A DNA stretch of 45,898 nucleotides from positions 1 through 45,898 of the forward strand of contig JACPGR010000027.1 in NCBI GenBank assembly GCA_016182415.1. The letters are read 5' to 3'. The DNA comes from Candidatus Magasanikiibacteriota bacterium. GTDB lineage: Bacteria > Patescibacteriota > Patescibacteriia > Magasanikbacterales > UBA922. The notes below the pieces were generated by a model. It worked only from the letters and a program-made list of their open reading frames with translations, searched no databases and had not been told where the DNA came from. The stretch's first letter is position 1. The number at the start of each line of letters is the position of its first letter. The translations under genes were made by a program, and so were the position numbers. Shown one piece after another: positions 33,480 through 40,847 of the stretch.

Positions 33480-33501
33480 GGCGTAGCGAAGCGAAGCCTA
33501 G

Positions 33502-33574
33502 TGGACCGGGCGGGGATCGAACCCACGACCGTCTCCTTAAGAGGGAGCTGCTCTACCAGCTGAGCTACCGGTCC
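33502..33574 (-). tRNA. tRNA-Lys (CTT)
   Basis: The acceptor stem GGACCGG/CCGGTCC closes 73 bases. The D arm is GCTCAGCTGGTAGAGC, the anticodon loop is C-T-CTT-A-A and the T arm has GGGTTCGATCCCC. The discriminator base is A and CCA is not encoded. It is probably co-transcribed with tRNA-Arg downstream, with the tandem repeat in the spacer. Confidence 0.96.
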
Positions 33575-33590
33575 GTGACATTTTTGTTAA

Positions 33591-33620
33591 AGTATATTTA
33601 TAGACTAGAGATCTTGACAA
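33591..33620 (-). promoter_or_regulatory. tRNA promoter, minus strand, TTGTCA-N18-TATACT
   Basis: On the minus strand TTGTCA (33615-33620) and TATACT (33591-33596) are 18 bases apart. The expected start lies about 10 bases before tRNA-Lys. Its -35 overlaps the -35 of the plus-strand promoter. Confidence 0.6.
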
Positions 33621-33642
33621 ATAGCTTATGTTAAGGTATAGT
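33614..33642 (+). promoter_or_regulatory. plus-strand promoter TTGACA-N17-TATAGT with no gene behind it
   Basis: TTGACA (33614-33619) and TATAGT (33637-33642) have ideal spacing. It points into a sequence that ends in a terminator after about 50 bases and is convergent with the NYN pseudogene. Confidence 0.7.
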
Positions 33643-33648
33643 TATGTT

Positions 33649-33699
33649 ATCAAGACGAAAAGGGTCCCTGCGATCGTAAGATTAATGGCCCCCTTTTTT
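33649..33699 (+). ncRNA. candidate ~50-nt small RNA ending in a terminator
   Basis: From the predicted start at about 33649 the transcript folds AAAAGGG(T)CC with GG(CC)CCCTTTT (33657-33667/33688-33697) and ends in T6. It has no ORF. The hairpin also serves as the likely end of the minus-strand NYN gene, whose stop is at 33698-33700, so it may simply be a bidirectional terminator. Confidence 0.4.
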
Positions 33700-34441
33700 A
33701 TTTATATTCAATAATATGTCTTATATTCACGAGATAATCAAAATATTGTCTCGTGATTTTTTTATATAGTGATGATGCAAATTTTTTATTTGGAAAAAGA
33801 ATTTTTTCGAATTTTTTTTTCTTCGATTAGAAAATCTACCAACATACTATAATCACCGTCTCCTGAAACTAGAATAATTTTGTCAAAATTTTCTTTTATA
33901 TATAATTTTTTCGGTTCTTCGTAAATTATTGTGGGTAAAGCTCTAACAGCTTACTATGGTGAACCACCAAATTTGTATACAAAGCCCTGTAAGGGCGATA
34001 TATGTTAGCCAGGCACGTGAGTGCCTGGTAAGATATGGTACAATCATGAGATATGCAATACAGGCACTTAAGTGCCTGCCTAATATATTCCATCCCTTAC
34101 GGGATTGGAATTAGGTACCCACAATAATTTACGAAGAACCATTTTTTCATTATCGTAAATACAATATCAGTATCCACATTTCCTTTCTTTTTTCCGAGCA
34201 TTGCATCAGTGTGTTTTTTGAAAACCAATACAAATCCTGACCTTTGTATTGATTCATACAGATCTTGGTTGCGTTCATCAAGAAAACCAAGAAAATAATA
34301 TGCCACTTCTACACTATATTTTTTCTGCAAATAATATCTAAATTTTGAAAGATCAATTTTCCATCCGGGAGTGTCTGATTGCGTTCCCATGTATAAGTTT
34401 TGTCCATCAATAAAGGCTAGATTGTGTGTAGATCTTTTCAT
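33698..34441 (-). pseudogene. NYN-domain gene split by a MITE and a frameshift
   Basis: The 5' part (34441 down to 34149) encodes AFIDGQNL and GNVDTDIVFTIMKK of a NYN protein. The 3' part encodes IILVSGDGDYSMLVDFLIEE and a normal end. A 228-bp element plus an 8-bp duplication lies between them. Removing 33913-34148 rejoins the reading frame exactly (MKK-LYIKENFDK). A second defect is one extra base in the run at 33802-33807; correcting it recovers IRKILFPNKKFASSLY and the family C-terminus up to the stop at 33700-33698. The start codon lies 6 bases after the rnc stop, so it was the last gene of the rpmF-nusB-rnc direction. An intact relative is at 24035. Confidence 0.92.
33913..34140. mobile_element. 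228-bp MITE with 25-bp terminal inverted repeats
   Basis: The ends 33913-33937 and 34116-34140 are perfect inverted repeats (GGTTCTTCGTAAATTATTGT... inward). The element is flanked by an 8-bp direct duplication ATTTTTTC (33905-33912 and 34141-34148). The interior has four small palindromes, for example CAGGCAC-TTAA-GTGCCTG (34061-34077) and CAGGCAC-GTGA-GTGCCTG (34010-34027), and no ORF. It interrupts a NYN gene. The transposase that moved it is not in the window. Confidence 0.95.
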
Positions 34442-34447
34442 ATTTCT

Positions 34448-35209
34448 CTAGCCTATTGGATCTTCGTTTTTTCTCTCCAAAATCTCCACCTTCGGTCCTT
34501 TCCATTTTTTCATTTTAAGCGCAATGTCCGCCGCATCAGTCTGTGCCTCTTGTTTACTAGTTCCTTTTCCTTCCGCTACTTTTTCTTTGTCGAGAAATAC
34601 TCCGATGGTAAATTCTTTCGCATGATCAGGACCCTCTTGGCTCAAGACTCGGTATGTCGGCGTTACCCCGACTATTTCTTGTGCAGCTTCTTGAAAACGT
34701 GATTTGCTATCCATCCATAGTCCAAGTTCAAGCACTTCCGGTAATTTGGTAATGACCCAGCGTGTGATGAATTGTTTGGATATATCCCAGCCCTGATCGT
34801 GGTAAATCGCGCCAATGAGTGCCTCAAGCGCATTTGCAAGAATATAATCACGTGCTTTCGTATTTGCATCTTTTGATTCTCCATGGCTTAAAAATAAATA
34901 GGGTTCAAGTCCGATTTCTCGAGCAACTTGCGCGCACATCGTACCATTTACCAGCGCTGCACGCCAGTTGGTGAGTTCACCTTCTGGGTTTAGATAATTT
35001 TCAAATAAATATTCGGTCACGACAAGCTCAAGTACCGCGTCTCCCAAAAATTCAAGTCGTTCATTATGTGCAAGCGGGAAGTCTCGATTTTCATTGAGAA
35101 ATGATCGATGTACCATTGATTGTACCAAGATGTCTTTGTGGGCAAATGAGATACCGATTTGTTCTTCAATTTGTGCAAATTTTTTTTCTGTATAGGAAAG
35201 TATAGACAT
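34448..35209 (-). CDS. rnc: ribonuclease III
   Basis: The 253-residue protein has the RNase III signature NERLEFLGDAVLEL (about 49-62) and the second catalytic block ANALEALIGAIYHDQGW (about 118-134), with the Glu/Asp metal ligands in place. A C-terminal dsRNA-binding domain follows (about 172-240, PDHAKEFTIGVFLDKEKVAEGKGTSKQEAQ in pieces). It cuts structured rRNA precursors and mRNAs. ATG at 35209 is the family start; the frame is open 12 codons further. Upstream lies a palindromic spacer, then nusB. Confidence 0.97.
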   Translation of the reverse strand: MSILSYTEKKFAQIEEQIGISFAHKDILVQSMVHRSFLNENRDFPLAHNERLEFLGDAVLELVVTEYLFENYLNPEGELTNWRAALVNGTMCAQVAREIGLEPYLFLSHGESKDANTKARDYILANALEALIGAIYHDQGWDISKQFITRWVITKLPEVLELGLWMDSKSRFQEAAQEIVGVTPTYRVLSQEGPDHAKEFTIGVFLDKEKVAEGKGTSKQEAQTDAADIALKMKKWKGPKVEILERKNEDPIG

Positions 35210-35218
35210 AGAAATTAG

Positions 35219-35358
35219 GTTTAATTTACCTAATTTCCAATTCACCTAATTCACCTAACATTCGACCTGAGCTCATGTCGAAGGATAAAATGCCAAATTC
35301 TAGTTTGAGAATTAGAAATTTTATTAGGTGAATTAGATATTAGGTGAATTAGAAATTA
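35219..35358. repeat. word-built palindrome between nusB and rnc
   Basis: Left words AATTCACCTAA (two copies, 35240-35258 region) face TTAGGTGAATTAG (two copies, 35325-35352 region) as an imperfect inverted repeat. In the centre lies a near-perfect palindrome TTCGACCTGAGCTCATGTCGAA (35261-35282 region). There is no T-run. It lies just upstream of the rnc start on the minus strand. Confidence 0.8.
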
Positions 35359-35388
35359 AACGTGTGTAAATAAATTTATTGTTAAGTT

Positions 35389-35838
35389 TTATATATTTTT
35401 TGAAATATCGTTGGGACTTTTTTCCATCTCCTTGTACATTGCTCCAAGTATTCCATTCACAAATTTTCCGGATGTCGGGCCGCCATAGGTTTTGGCGAGT
35501 TCAATCGCCTCATTTATGGCAACCCGCGGGGGAATTTCTGATATGTTGAATTTGAGTTCATAGACTCCTATACGCAGTATGTTTTTGTCAATAAGCGACA
35601 TCTGATCGAGCGGCCAGTGAGGAGCGTAGTCACTGATTGTTTTGTCGATTTCTTGTTGGTGAGAAATAACTCCATCGACTGTAGCTCGGACAAAGGCTTC
35701 AGTTTCTTCAATACCCACGCCAAATTCTTTCATCTGCTCATCAATAATGGCAGGCACAATTGCGCTGGGATTTCCTCTAAAATCCCATTGGTAAAGTGTG
35801 TGCATGACGATGGATCGTGCAAGATGACGTTTGGACAT
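35389..35838 (-). CDS. nusB: transcription antitermination factor NusB
   Basis: The 149-residue all-helical protein has the NusB pattern: [19 protein letters not shown] at the start, [24 protein letters not shown] in the middle and [30 protein letters not shown] at the end. NusB binds boxA RNA with S10 and works with NusA in rRNA antitermination. Length and start are standard. It is co-directional with rpmF upstream and rnc downstream. Confidence 0.96.
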   Translation of the reverse strand: MSKRHLARSIVMHTLYQWDFRGNPSAIVPAIIDEQMKEFGVGIEETEAFVRATVDGVISHQQEIDKTISDYAPHWPLDQMSLIDKNILRIGVYELKFNISEIPPRVAINEAIELAKTYGGPTSGKFVNGILGAMYKEMEKSPNDISKNI

Positions 35839-35841
35839 AGA

Positions 35842-35926
35842 TACACGGATATACGAATGACGCGGATTTACAAATTTGCGAATTCGAATATCTGTAAATC
35901 CGCGACATCTGTAAATCCGTGTGTAT
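35842..35926. repeat. word-built palindrome between rpmF and nusB
   Basis: The inner arms CGCGGATTTACA and TGTAAATCCGCG pair perfectly, and the outer parts ATACACGGAT and ATCCGTGTGTAT extend the structure. It follows the rpmF stop and directly precedes the nusB start on the minus strand. Confidence 0.85.
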
Positions 35927-36142
35927 TTATTTATGAGTTATTTTTTTGGTACGTCGAGTGAGGCGTTTTTCAACGTTGATTGTTTTTCTACCTTTATAGG
36001 TTCCGCAACTTGCACATGCAACATGTGGCAATACATCTGTGCCACATTTTTCACATTTTTTTGTGGAAATTGGTTTGAGTGCATGGTGTGATCGTCGATC
36101 ATCGCGAGATCGAGGGGTTCGTTTTTTTGATGGTAGACCCAT
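35927..36142 (-). CDS. rpmF: ribosomal protein bL32
   Basis: The 71-residue protein is basic and starts [20 protein letters not shown], the bL32 N-terminus. It contains a zinc site with Cys pairs CEKCG and CASCG, so it is the zinc-binding form. It is a component of the large ribosomal subunit. It heads the rpmF-nusB-rnc direction and has a promoter at 36195-36223. Confidence 0.96.
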   Translation of the reverse strand: MGLPSKKRTPRSRDDRRSHHALKPISTKKCEKCGTDVLPHVACASCGTYKGRKTINVEKRLTRRTKKITHK

Positions 36143-36194
36143 ATAGTTTAAGACTTAAGATTGAAGATTTAAGATTTCTTCTAAAACATTGCAT

Positions 36195-36223
36195 AGTATA
36201 GCGGAATTTGTAGAAAAAATCAA
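36195..36223 (-). promoter_or_regulatory. rpmF promoter, minus strand, TTGATT-N17-TATACT
   Basis: On the minus strand TTGATT (36218-36223) and TATACT (36195-36200) are 17 bases apart, about 50 bases before the rpmF start. Confidence 0.65.
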
Positions 36224-36250
36224 GAGCTGGCTTGGGTCGATGTAATTTAA

Positions 36251-36279
36251 TTGCAAATTAGGCTAGATTGAGCTATAAT
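36251..36279 (+). promoter_or_regulatory. tsaC promoter TTGCAA-N17-TATAAT
   Basis: TTGCAA (36251-36256) and a perfect TATAAT (36274-36279) at 17-base spacing. The leader of about 105 bases contains the 34-bp hairpin. It is divergent from the rpmF promoter. Confidence 0.8.
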
Positions 36280-36301
36280 ACCATTTTAAATGAATATAAT
36301 T

Positions 36302-36381
36302 GGATACGAAATACGAACTTTACGAAATTACGAAAATTGACGTACGATTTCGTAATTTCGTAAAGTTCGTATTTCGTATCC
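36302..36381. repeat. perfect palindrome with 34-bp arms in the tsaC leader
   Basis: The arms 36302-36335 and 36348-36381 are exact inverted copies with a 12-base loop. The right arm reads TTTCGTAATTTCGTAAAGTT and onward like the 41-bp tandem unit at 1-294, with only a central AAAG/ACCG-type change. It ends 9 bases before the tsaC start codon and would form a very stable RNA hairpin. Confidence 0.96.
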
Positions 36382-36390
36382 TATGAACTT

Positions 36391-37005
36391 ATGGAAATAA
36401 TTAGCTATGATTCTCTAAATATACCATATATTGTTGATTCTTTGAAGCAGGGCAAGACAATCGTCTACCCGACAGAGACCTGTTATGGTCTTGGTTGTGA
36501 TGCGACGAATCGTGAAGCGGTTGAGAAAATTTTTGAAATTAAGCATCGGCAAAAAGATAAATCTGTATTGGTAGTCGCATCTGACCCCTCGATTATGATG
36601 GAGTATATTGAGTGGACTCCTGTACTTGAAAAAATTGCAGAGCGCTATTGGCCGGGGCCTCTCACTGTCGTTGTATGCGCAAAAAATGGATATGATTTGC
36701 CCGTGGGTGTCAAAGCAGCTGATGATGGGACAATTGCATTTCGCATTACAGATCATCCGCTTGCCTCACAGCTGTCAAAAGAATTGGGCAAACCGATTGT
36801 ATCTACGTCTGCGAATTTGGCATCGTACAAGAGTCCCTATGATAGTGCGTTAGTTCGAGCCATGTTTGATACGAGTATTCCACAGCCGGATATTATTATC
36901 GATGCGGGAAAACTCGTGGAACATGCGCCTTCAACAGTAATTCGTTTGGGGCGAGATGGTGAGTTTCATGTATTGCGACAAGGTGAGGTGATAGTACGAC
37001 TATGA
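36391..37005 (+). CDS. tsaC: L-threonylcarbamoyladenylate synthase (Sua5/YrdC family)
   Basis: The 204-residue protein has the YrdC signature: KQGKTIVYPTETCYGLGCDA near 18-37, KIFEIKHRQKDKSVLVV near 47-63, RYWPGPLTVVV, IAFRITDHPLA and KPIVSTSANLA. It makes threonylcarbamoyl-AMP for the t6A modification of ANN-decoding tRNAs. The length is that of the short TsaC type without the Sua5 C-terminal domain. The start codon is 9 bases after a large hairpin, with no Shine-Dalgarno. Confidence 0.95.
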   Translation: MEIISYDSLNIPYIVDSLKQGKTIVYPTETCYGLGCDATNREAVEKIFEIKHRQKDKSVLVVASDPSIMMEYIEWTPVLEKIAERYWPGPLTVVVCAKNGYDLPVGVKAADDGTIAFRITDHPLASQLSKELGKPIVSTSANLASYKSPYDSALVRAMFDTSIPQPDIIIDAGKLVEHAPSTVIRLGRDGEFHVLRQGEVIVRL

Positions 37006-37097
37006 TATCTGACAGAAAAACTGAACTCAAAAAAAATTTCTCTCGCATGTTTTGGATCAAGGCTTTTTTGAATATCAAATTTGTCAATATTTTTTGC

Positions 37098-37126
37098 TTG
37101 ATTTTTATCAAAAAATATGCTATACT
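37098..37126 (+). promoter_or_regulatory. promoter TTGATT-N17-TGCTATACT of the AbiEii-type pair
   Basis: TTGATT (37098-37103) and TATACT (37121-37126) are 17 bases apart with a TGC extension. The leader to the ATG at 37255 is about 120 bases, A/T-rich, with repeated words TTTGTA near its end. Confidence 0.75.
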
Positions 37127-37254
37127 ATTTTTATAGATGAACTAATTTAAACTGACATAGATTTTTTATAGAATATGCAAAAAATCTGTAAAAATACGAA
37201 AATTTTGGATATAAGAATTTGTATATCTGTACATTTGTACAATTTGTAATTTGT

Positions 37255-37527
37255 ATGTCTATTATGACCATGCATGAATTCATCAAAGAGCGCCCTTATT
37301 TAATTTGGTGGGTGAAGAATTATGACAAGCTCAGCGCGGAGTCTATTGTTGAGGCTACCCTCAATTATGGAGATTGGGATGATGTACAAATACTTATCAA
37401 AATTTTGGGTATAAAAAAAGTTGCTAGAATTTTTCGCGAGAAGTCAAAGCCCTCTAAAATGGGACGGCAGAATTATTTTCCTGAAGTGAAGAATTATTTT
37501 TCATTATACTTCAATAAGTATGCATAA
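37255..37527 (+). CDS. DUF6922-like small protein, partner of an AbiEii-type nucleotidyltransferase
   Basis: The 90-residue protein (IKERPYLIWWVKNYDKL...LNYGDWDDVQILIKILGIKKVARIF) is like the small helical proteins encoded just before AbiEii-type genes in CPR genomes; the DUF6922 assignment is from memory. It probably acts as antitoxin or regulator. The stop overlaps the next start by 8 bases. Three ATGs within six codons could serve as start; the first after TTTGT (37255) is given. Confidence 0.7.
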   Translation: MSIMTMHEFIKERPYLIWWVKNYDKLSAESIVEATLNYGDWDDVQILIKILGIKKVARIFREKSKPSKMGRQNYFPEVKNYFSLYFNKYA

Positions 37528-38131
37528 AGAAATTCTCACCACAGAACAAGTTGAATTGTTTCCATTACTCAAAACTGTTAGTTCAGGGTATGGGCTGGTT
37601 GGTGGTACGGCAATTGCGCTGTTGATTGGCCATCGACGCTCAATTGACTTTGATTTGTTTACCGAAAAATCTTTTCGAAGTAAATTTCTTCAGAAAAAAA
37701 TAAAAAGTGTTACCAAAATAGATCGTATTTTGGTAAATAAAGAACAGGAATTTACTTTTTTTGCTCATGATGTAAAGGTTACATTTTATCAATATCCATT
37801 TCATATCGACTATACTGAGCGATTTGAAAAATTGATCTACTTGCCGGATTTGCTCACACTTGCGGTCATGAAGGCCTACGCGCTTGGACGACGTGCCAAG
37901 TGGAAAGATTATGTTGATCTGTATTTTATTATACGAGATTTTCATTCGCTTGAAGAGATTACAAAAAAGGCAAGGGAAATATTTGAAGGTGAGTTCAACC
38001 CAAAAATTTTTCGGACACAATTGGCATATTTTGATGATATCAATTATGAAGAAAAAGTTGAATTTCTCCCCGACTTTGAAGTCAGTGAAAAAAAAATCAA
38101 AAAAGCCTTGGTGGAATTTAGTTTGTCGTAA
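37520..38131 (+). CDS. AbiEii-type nucleotidyltransferase
   Basis: The 203-residue protein has the PF08843 motif pair YGLVGGTAIALLIGHRRSIDFDLF (GG-T-A and DFD near 21-44). The family C-terminal part follows, with LPDLLTLAVMKAYALGRRAKWKDYVDLYFI. AbiEii proteins act as toxins or abortive-infection effectors that transfer nucleotides, for example to tRNA acceptor ends, and are held in check by a partner. This copy is intact, unlike the one at 8256. Overlap with the upstream gene suggests a toxin-antitoxin operon. Confidence 0.85.
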   Translation: MHKEILTTEQVELFPLLKTVSSGYGLVGGTAIALLIGHRRSIDFDLFTEKSFRSKFLQKKIKSVTKIDRILVNKEQEFTFFAHDVKVTFYQYPFHIDYTERFEKLIYLPDLLTLAVMKAYALGRRAKWKDYVDLYFIIRDFHSLEEITKKAREIFEGEFNPKIFRTQLAYFDDINYEEKVEFLPDFEVSEKKIKKALVEFSLS

Positions 38132-38158
38132 ATTAATGTACATATTAAACCAGAGTTT

Positions 38159-39424
38159 ATGGTATTTTCAGAATCATCCAAGGAAGACGTTGAACCCCCT
38201 TCTCAGCTCATCGCTCAAGTGGTCACTCAATGTTTCTTGCGTTATGGAAGAGACATTGAGTTAGGGTTGGATTCGTCTCAGACCTACACTCGTGCCGTAG
38301 GGGATGTAGAGCCAATCAAAAAAGAAGGCAAAGTTCTTGGCTATTATATTCCTATTCAACCTGCAGTCTCTTTTTTATCACCGGATCTGTGGATGGATAT
38401 CAAGGCAAAATTGTTGGATATCTTTCCAAAGGCATCTACAGTTTTAACTCAAGAGGCTATCCTACTTTTTGTTGATCCCGCGCTGTCAAAATCGGATATA
38501 CACAGTATGGTCAATGAGTATACAGAAGCCATATTGAAAGATAAACCCTTGGAGTTTCCTCCGGAATTTAATGAAACCGAAGCGCGAAAATTGGGATTAG
38601 AACGGCTGGAGCTTGGATCGTATGCGACAGCTGAGCGACTGATGCAAGAAGTTATTGCAGGGACGATTGATATAGAAACCCAGGATGGTCAAACTAGATT
38701 TTGTACCGAGTGGGTGCAGGCTCATCCGGAGTTGCCATTACCATGCCTTCCAAATGAAAAATTATGGTTTGACTTATATAAGTATCATAAGGATAAACAA
38801 TCTTATCCAAGAATTCCAGGTGAATCTAATGGATATTTTTGGTATCTTATCAAATTAAAAAATAAAAAAATTACTCGCAATTTGACAGGTATTTACAATC
38901 AAGATCTTCACCCAAAATTTGATGAAACTCAGGTGATTTGGGTTGATAATTATACAAAAGAATTTGAACATACAGACGGATACTCTTTGAATGAAGAAAC
39001 AAAACTTCAATTCATGGATTCTTCCATCCTCAAGATACTCCTGCCTTCTCAGTATAAGGGTGTGGTCAATGTTACAAGAAAAAATATGGATTTAGCTCTT
39101 TGGCAGGGTGATCCGAACTTAAAGAAATCGACTCCACAACACGTTGGTCTATTACAGCAATTAGGACTTGATCCAAACATGTTTGAGTTTCGCTATATTA
39201 CTCATGATGAATATACTCGCGGCAGTATCACCCATAAATTGGGTTGGGAAGGGATACAGACCATGTTGTATGGATTTTATTCGGATTATGATGGGAGACT
39301 AAATCTGGATTATATGCTTGGTCTCATAAGTAGTTATCATATGGGTGTTTCATGGGTTGCCGGGAAGGTTCGGCGCTATGGTAATAGCCGTTTGGCTGTC
39401 CGTCTTGTCCTTGCACGCAAGTAA
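38159..39424 (+). CDS. hypothetical 421-residue protein
   Basis: I do not recognise it. It is soluble-looking and acidic in the first half. It has several aromatic-rich patches: EKLWFDLYKYHKDK, GYFWYLIKLKNKK, YGFYSDYDGRLNLDYM. The C-terminus is basic (AGKVRRYGNSRLAVRLVLARK). No signal peptide, membrane helix or known catalytic motif is visible. It starts 27 bases after the AbiEii-type gene and may belong to the same accessory operon. Its codon style resembles the neighbours and there is no sign of decay. Confidence 0.7.
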   Translation: MVFSESSKEDVEPPSQLIAQVVTQCFLRYGRDIELGLDSSQTYTRAVGDVEPIKKEGKVLGYYIPIQPAVSFLSPDLWMDIKAKLLDIFPKASTVLTQEAILLFVDPALSKSDIHSMVNEYTEAILKDKPLEFPPEFNETEARKLGLERLELGSYATAERLMQEVIAGTIDIETQDGQTRFCTEWVQAHPELPLPCLPNEKLWFDLYKYHKDKQSYPRIPGESNGYFWYLIKLKNKKITRNLTGIYNQDLHPKFDETQVIWVDNYTKEFEHTDGYSLNEETKLQFMDSSILKILLPSQYKGVVNVTRKNMDLALWQGDPNLKKSTPQHVGLLQQLGLDPNMFEFRYITHDEYTRGSITHKLGWEGIQTMLYGFYSDYDGRLNLDYMLGLISSYHMGVSWVAGKVRRYGNSRLAVRLVLARK

Positions 39425-39468
39425 TTATTTTGATTAAATCCAACTTTTTATACCATATTCCAAAAAGT

Positions 39469-39496
39469 TTGTGTTTTTTTTGAAGTATGGTATACT
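39469..39496 (+). promoter_or_regulatory. promoter TTGTGT-N16-TGGTATACT of the DUF4143 gene
   Basis: TATACT (39491-39496) with TGG extension, and TTGTGT 16 bases upstream. The ATG at 39538 follows after about 35 bases. Confidence 0.65.
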
Positions 39497-39537
39497 TTGT
39501 TTATATCTTAAGATAAGACTAGTATTAATCATTCCGT

Positions 39538-40716
39538 ATGTTTCAATCACGCTATCTTGAGCCATATATTTTGGCTGATATGAACAAAAAAATGGTATTT
39601 ATCGGAGGTCCCCGTCAGGTAGGTAAAACTACGTTGGCTTTGCATATTGGAGAACAAATATATCAAAATAGAACATATCTCAATTGGGACAATAGTGAAC
39701 ATCGCCGGCGTATGATGAAACAAGAATTTCCGAAAGAGACAGGTCTTATTATTTTTGATGAAATTCATAAATATCGTTTATGGAAAAATTATGTGAAAGG
39801 CATCTATGATACCTACCAAGATTCACTCCGCATACTCGTTACCGGCAGCGCTAGATTGGATCTGTATCGTCGAGGCGGAGATTCCTTGTTCGGCAGATAC
39901 CGTTATTATCGTCTTCACCCTTTTTCAGTGCGCGAACTTTTAGGAGAAAAATGGACCGGCGAACCATTTGTCGAGTTGCCGTTTTTACCGCAGGCACCGG
40001 GAGAATTTTTGATGCACCGTCTGCTGGAATTTGGTGGTTTTCCAGAGCCATTGTTTGCCGAGGATCACCAGACACTACGCCGTTTTCATACTGAACGTAC
40101 GGAACGATTGATTAAAGAAGATATACGAGACGTGGAGCGAGTGCACGATTTGTCGCTCTTACAGTTGTTGGCTGATATGGTGCCGGAAAAAGTTGCCTCA
40201 CTTTTGTCAATCCATTCGATTGCCGAGGATTTGTCGGCATCGCATAAGACTATTGCGCATTGGGTGGATATTTTAGAACGATTCTATTATCACTATCGAA
40301 TATATCCCTATACATCGAAAAAAATTCGTTCGCTCAAAAAACAACCTAAACTGTATTTGTGGGATTGGTCGGAAATACAGGATCCGGCTGTTCGGCTCGA
40401 AAATATGGTGGCGTCTCATTTGCTCAAAACCGTCCATTTGCTGTATGATTTTTTTGGCTATAAGGCAGATCTATTTTTTTTGAGAGACACTGCCGGCAGA
40501 GAGGTGGATTTTTTGGTGGCCGTGAATGGCAAGCCGTGGTTTAGCGTTGAGGTGAAGTCGCGCGATACGCAGGTGTCGCCACATTTGTTTTATTTTGGAA
40601 AAAAATTGCATATTCCATTTCAATATCAAGTGGTGGCGGAAGGTTTGGAACATGATATGGTTTATAAGGGGGTGAACATCATGCGACTTGATCATTTTTT
40701 GAGTGGATTGGCGTGA
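39538..40716 (+). CDS. AAA_14/DUF4143 ATPase
   Basis: The 392-residue protein has Walker A GGPRQVGKTT (23-32), Walker B LIIFDEIHK (70-78), the sensor LVTGSARLD and the AAA_14 hallmark HPFSVREL. A DUF4143 C-terminal half follows, with a winged-helix-like segment and a nuclease-like block GREVDFLVAVNGKPWFSVEVK (D...E-x-K). Such proteins are abundant in CPR, archaea and gut bacteria; their function is unknown, perhaps defence or DNA processing. A C-terminal fragment of a relative lies at 21018. Confidence 0.9.
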   Translation: MFQSRYLEPYILADMNKKMVFIGGPRQVGKTTLALHIGEQIYQNRTYLNWDNSEHRRRMMKQEFPKETGLIIFDEIHKYRLWKNYVKGIYDTYQDSLRILVTGSARLDLYRRGGDSLFGRYRYYRLHPFSVRELLGEKWTGEPFVELPFLPQAPGEFLMHRLLEFGGFPEPLFAEDHQTLRRFHTERTERLIKEDIRDVERVHDLSLLQLLADMVPEKVASLLSIHSIAEDLSASHKTIAHWVDILERFYYHYRIYPYTSKKIRSLKKQPKLYLWDWSEIQDPAVRLENMVASHLLKTVHLLYDFFGYKADLFFLRDTAGREVDFLVAVNGKPWFSVEVKSRDTQVSPHLFYFGKKLHIPFQYQVVAEGLEHDMVYKGVNIMRLDHFLSGLA

Positions 40717-40753
40717 TATATACGACATCTGCCTGTGCAGGGTGAGAGTATGG

Positions 40754-40779
40754 CAGCTCAAAAAATGAGCTGTTTTTTT
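40754..40779 (+). terminator. intrinsic terminator after the DUF4143 gene
   Basis: CAGCTCA (40754-40760) and TGAGCTG (40766-40772) pair around an A5 loop, followed by T7. Confidence 0.92.
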
Positions 40780-40847
40780 ATAGACTGATTCAGTCTCCAT
40801 TTATCCCCATGTTTTGGGGTTTTTTCCTTACAAGTATCGGGAAAATA

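Noticed and set aside
33192-33634. Several overlapping ORFs with repetitive LRFATTEQAR-type products
   Set aside because: They read through two tRNA genes and the 30-bp repeat and have no support as genes.
33727-33763. Terminator hairpin TCACGAGA...TCTCGTGA with a T-run
   Set aside because: It lies inside the repaired coding sequence of the NYN pseudogene (Y-K-K-I-T-R-Q and on), so the T-run is the complement of Lys codons rather than a dedicated terminator.
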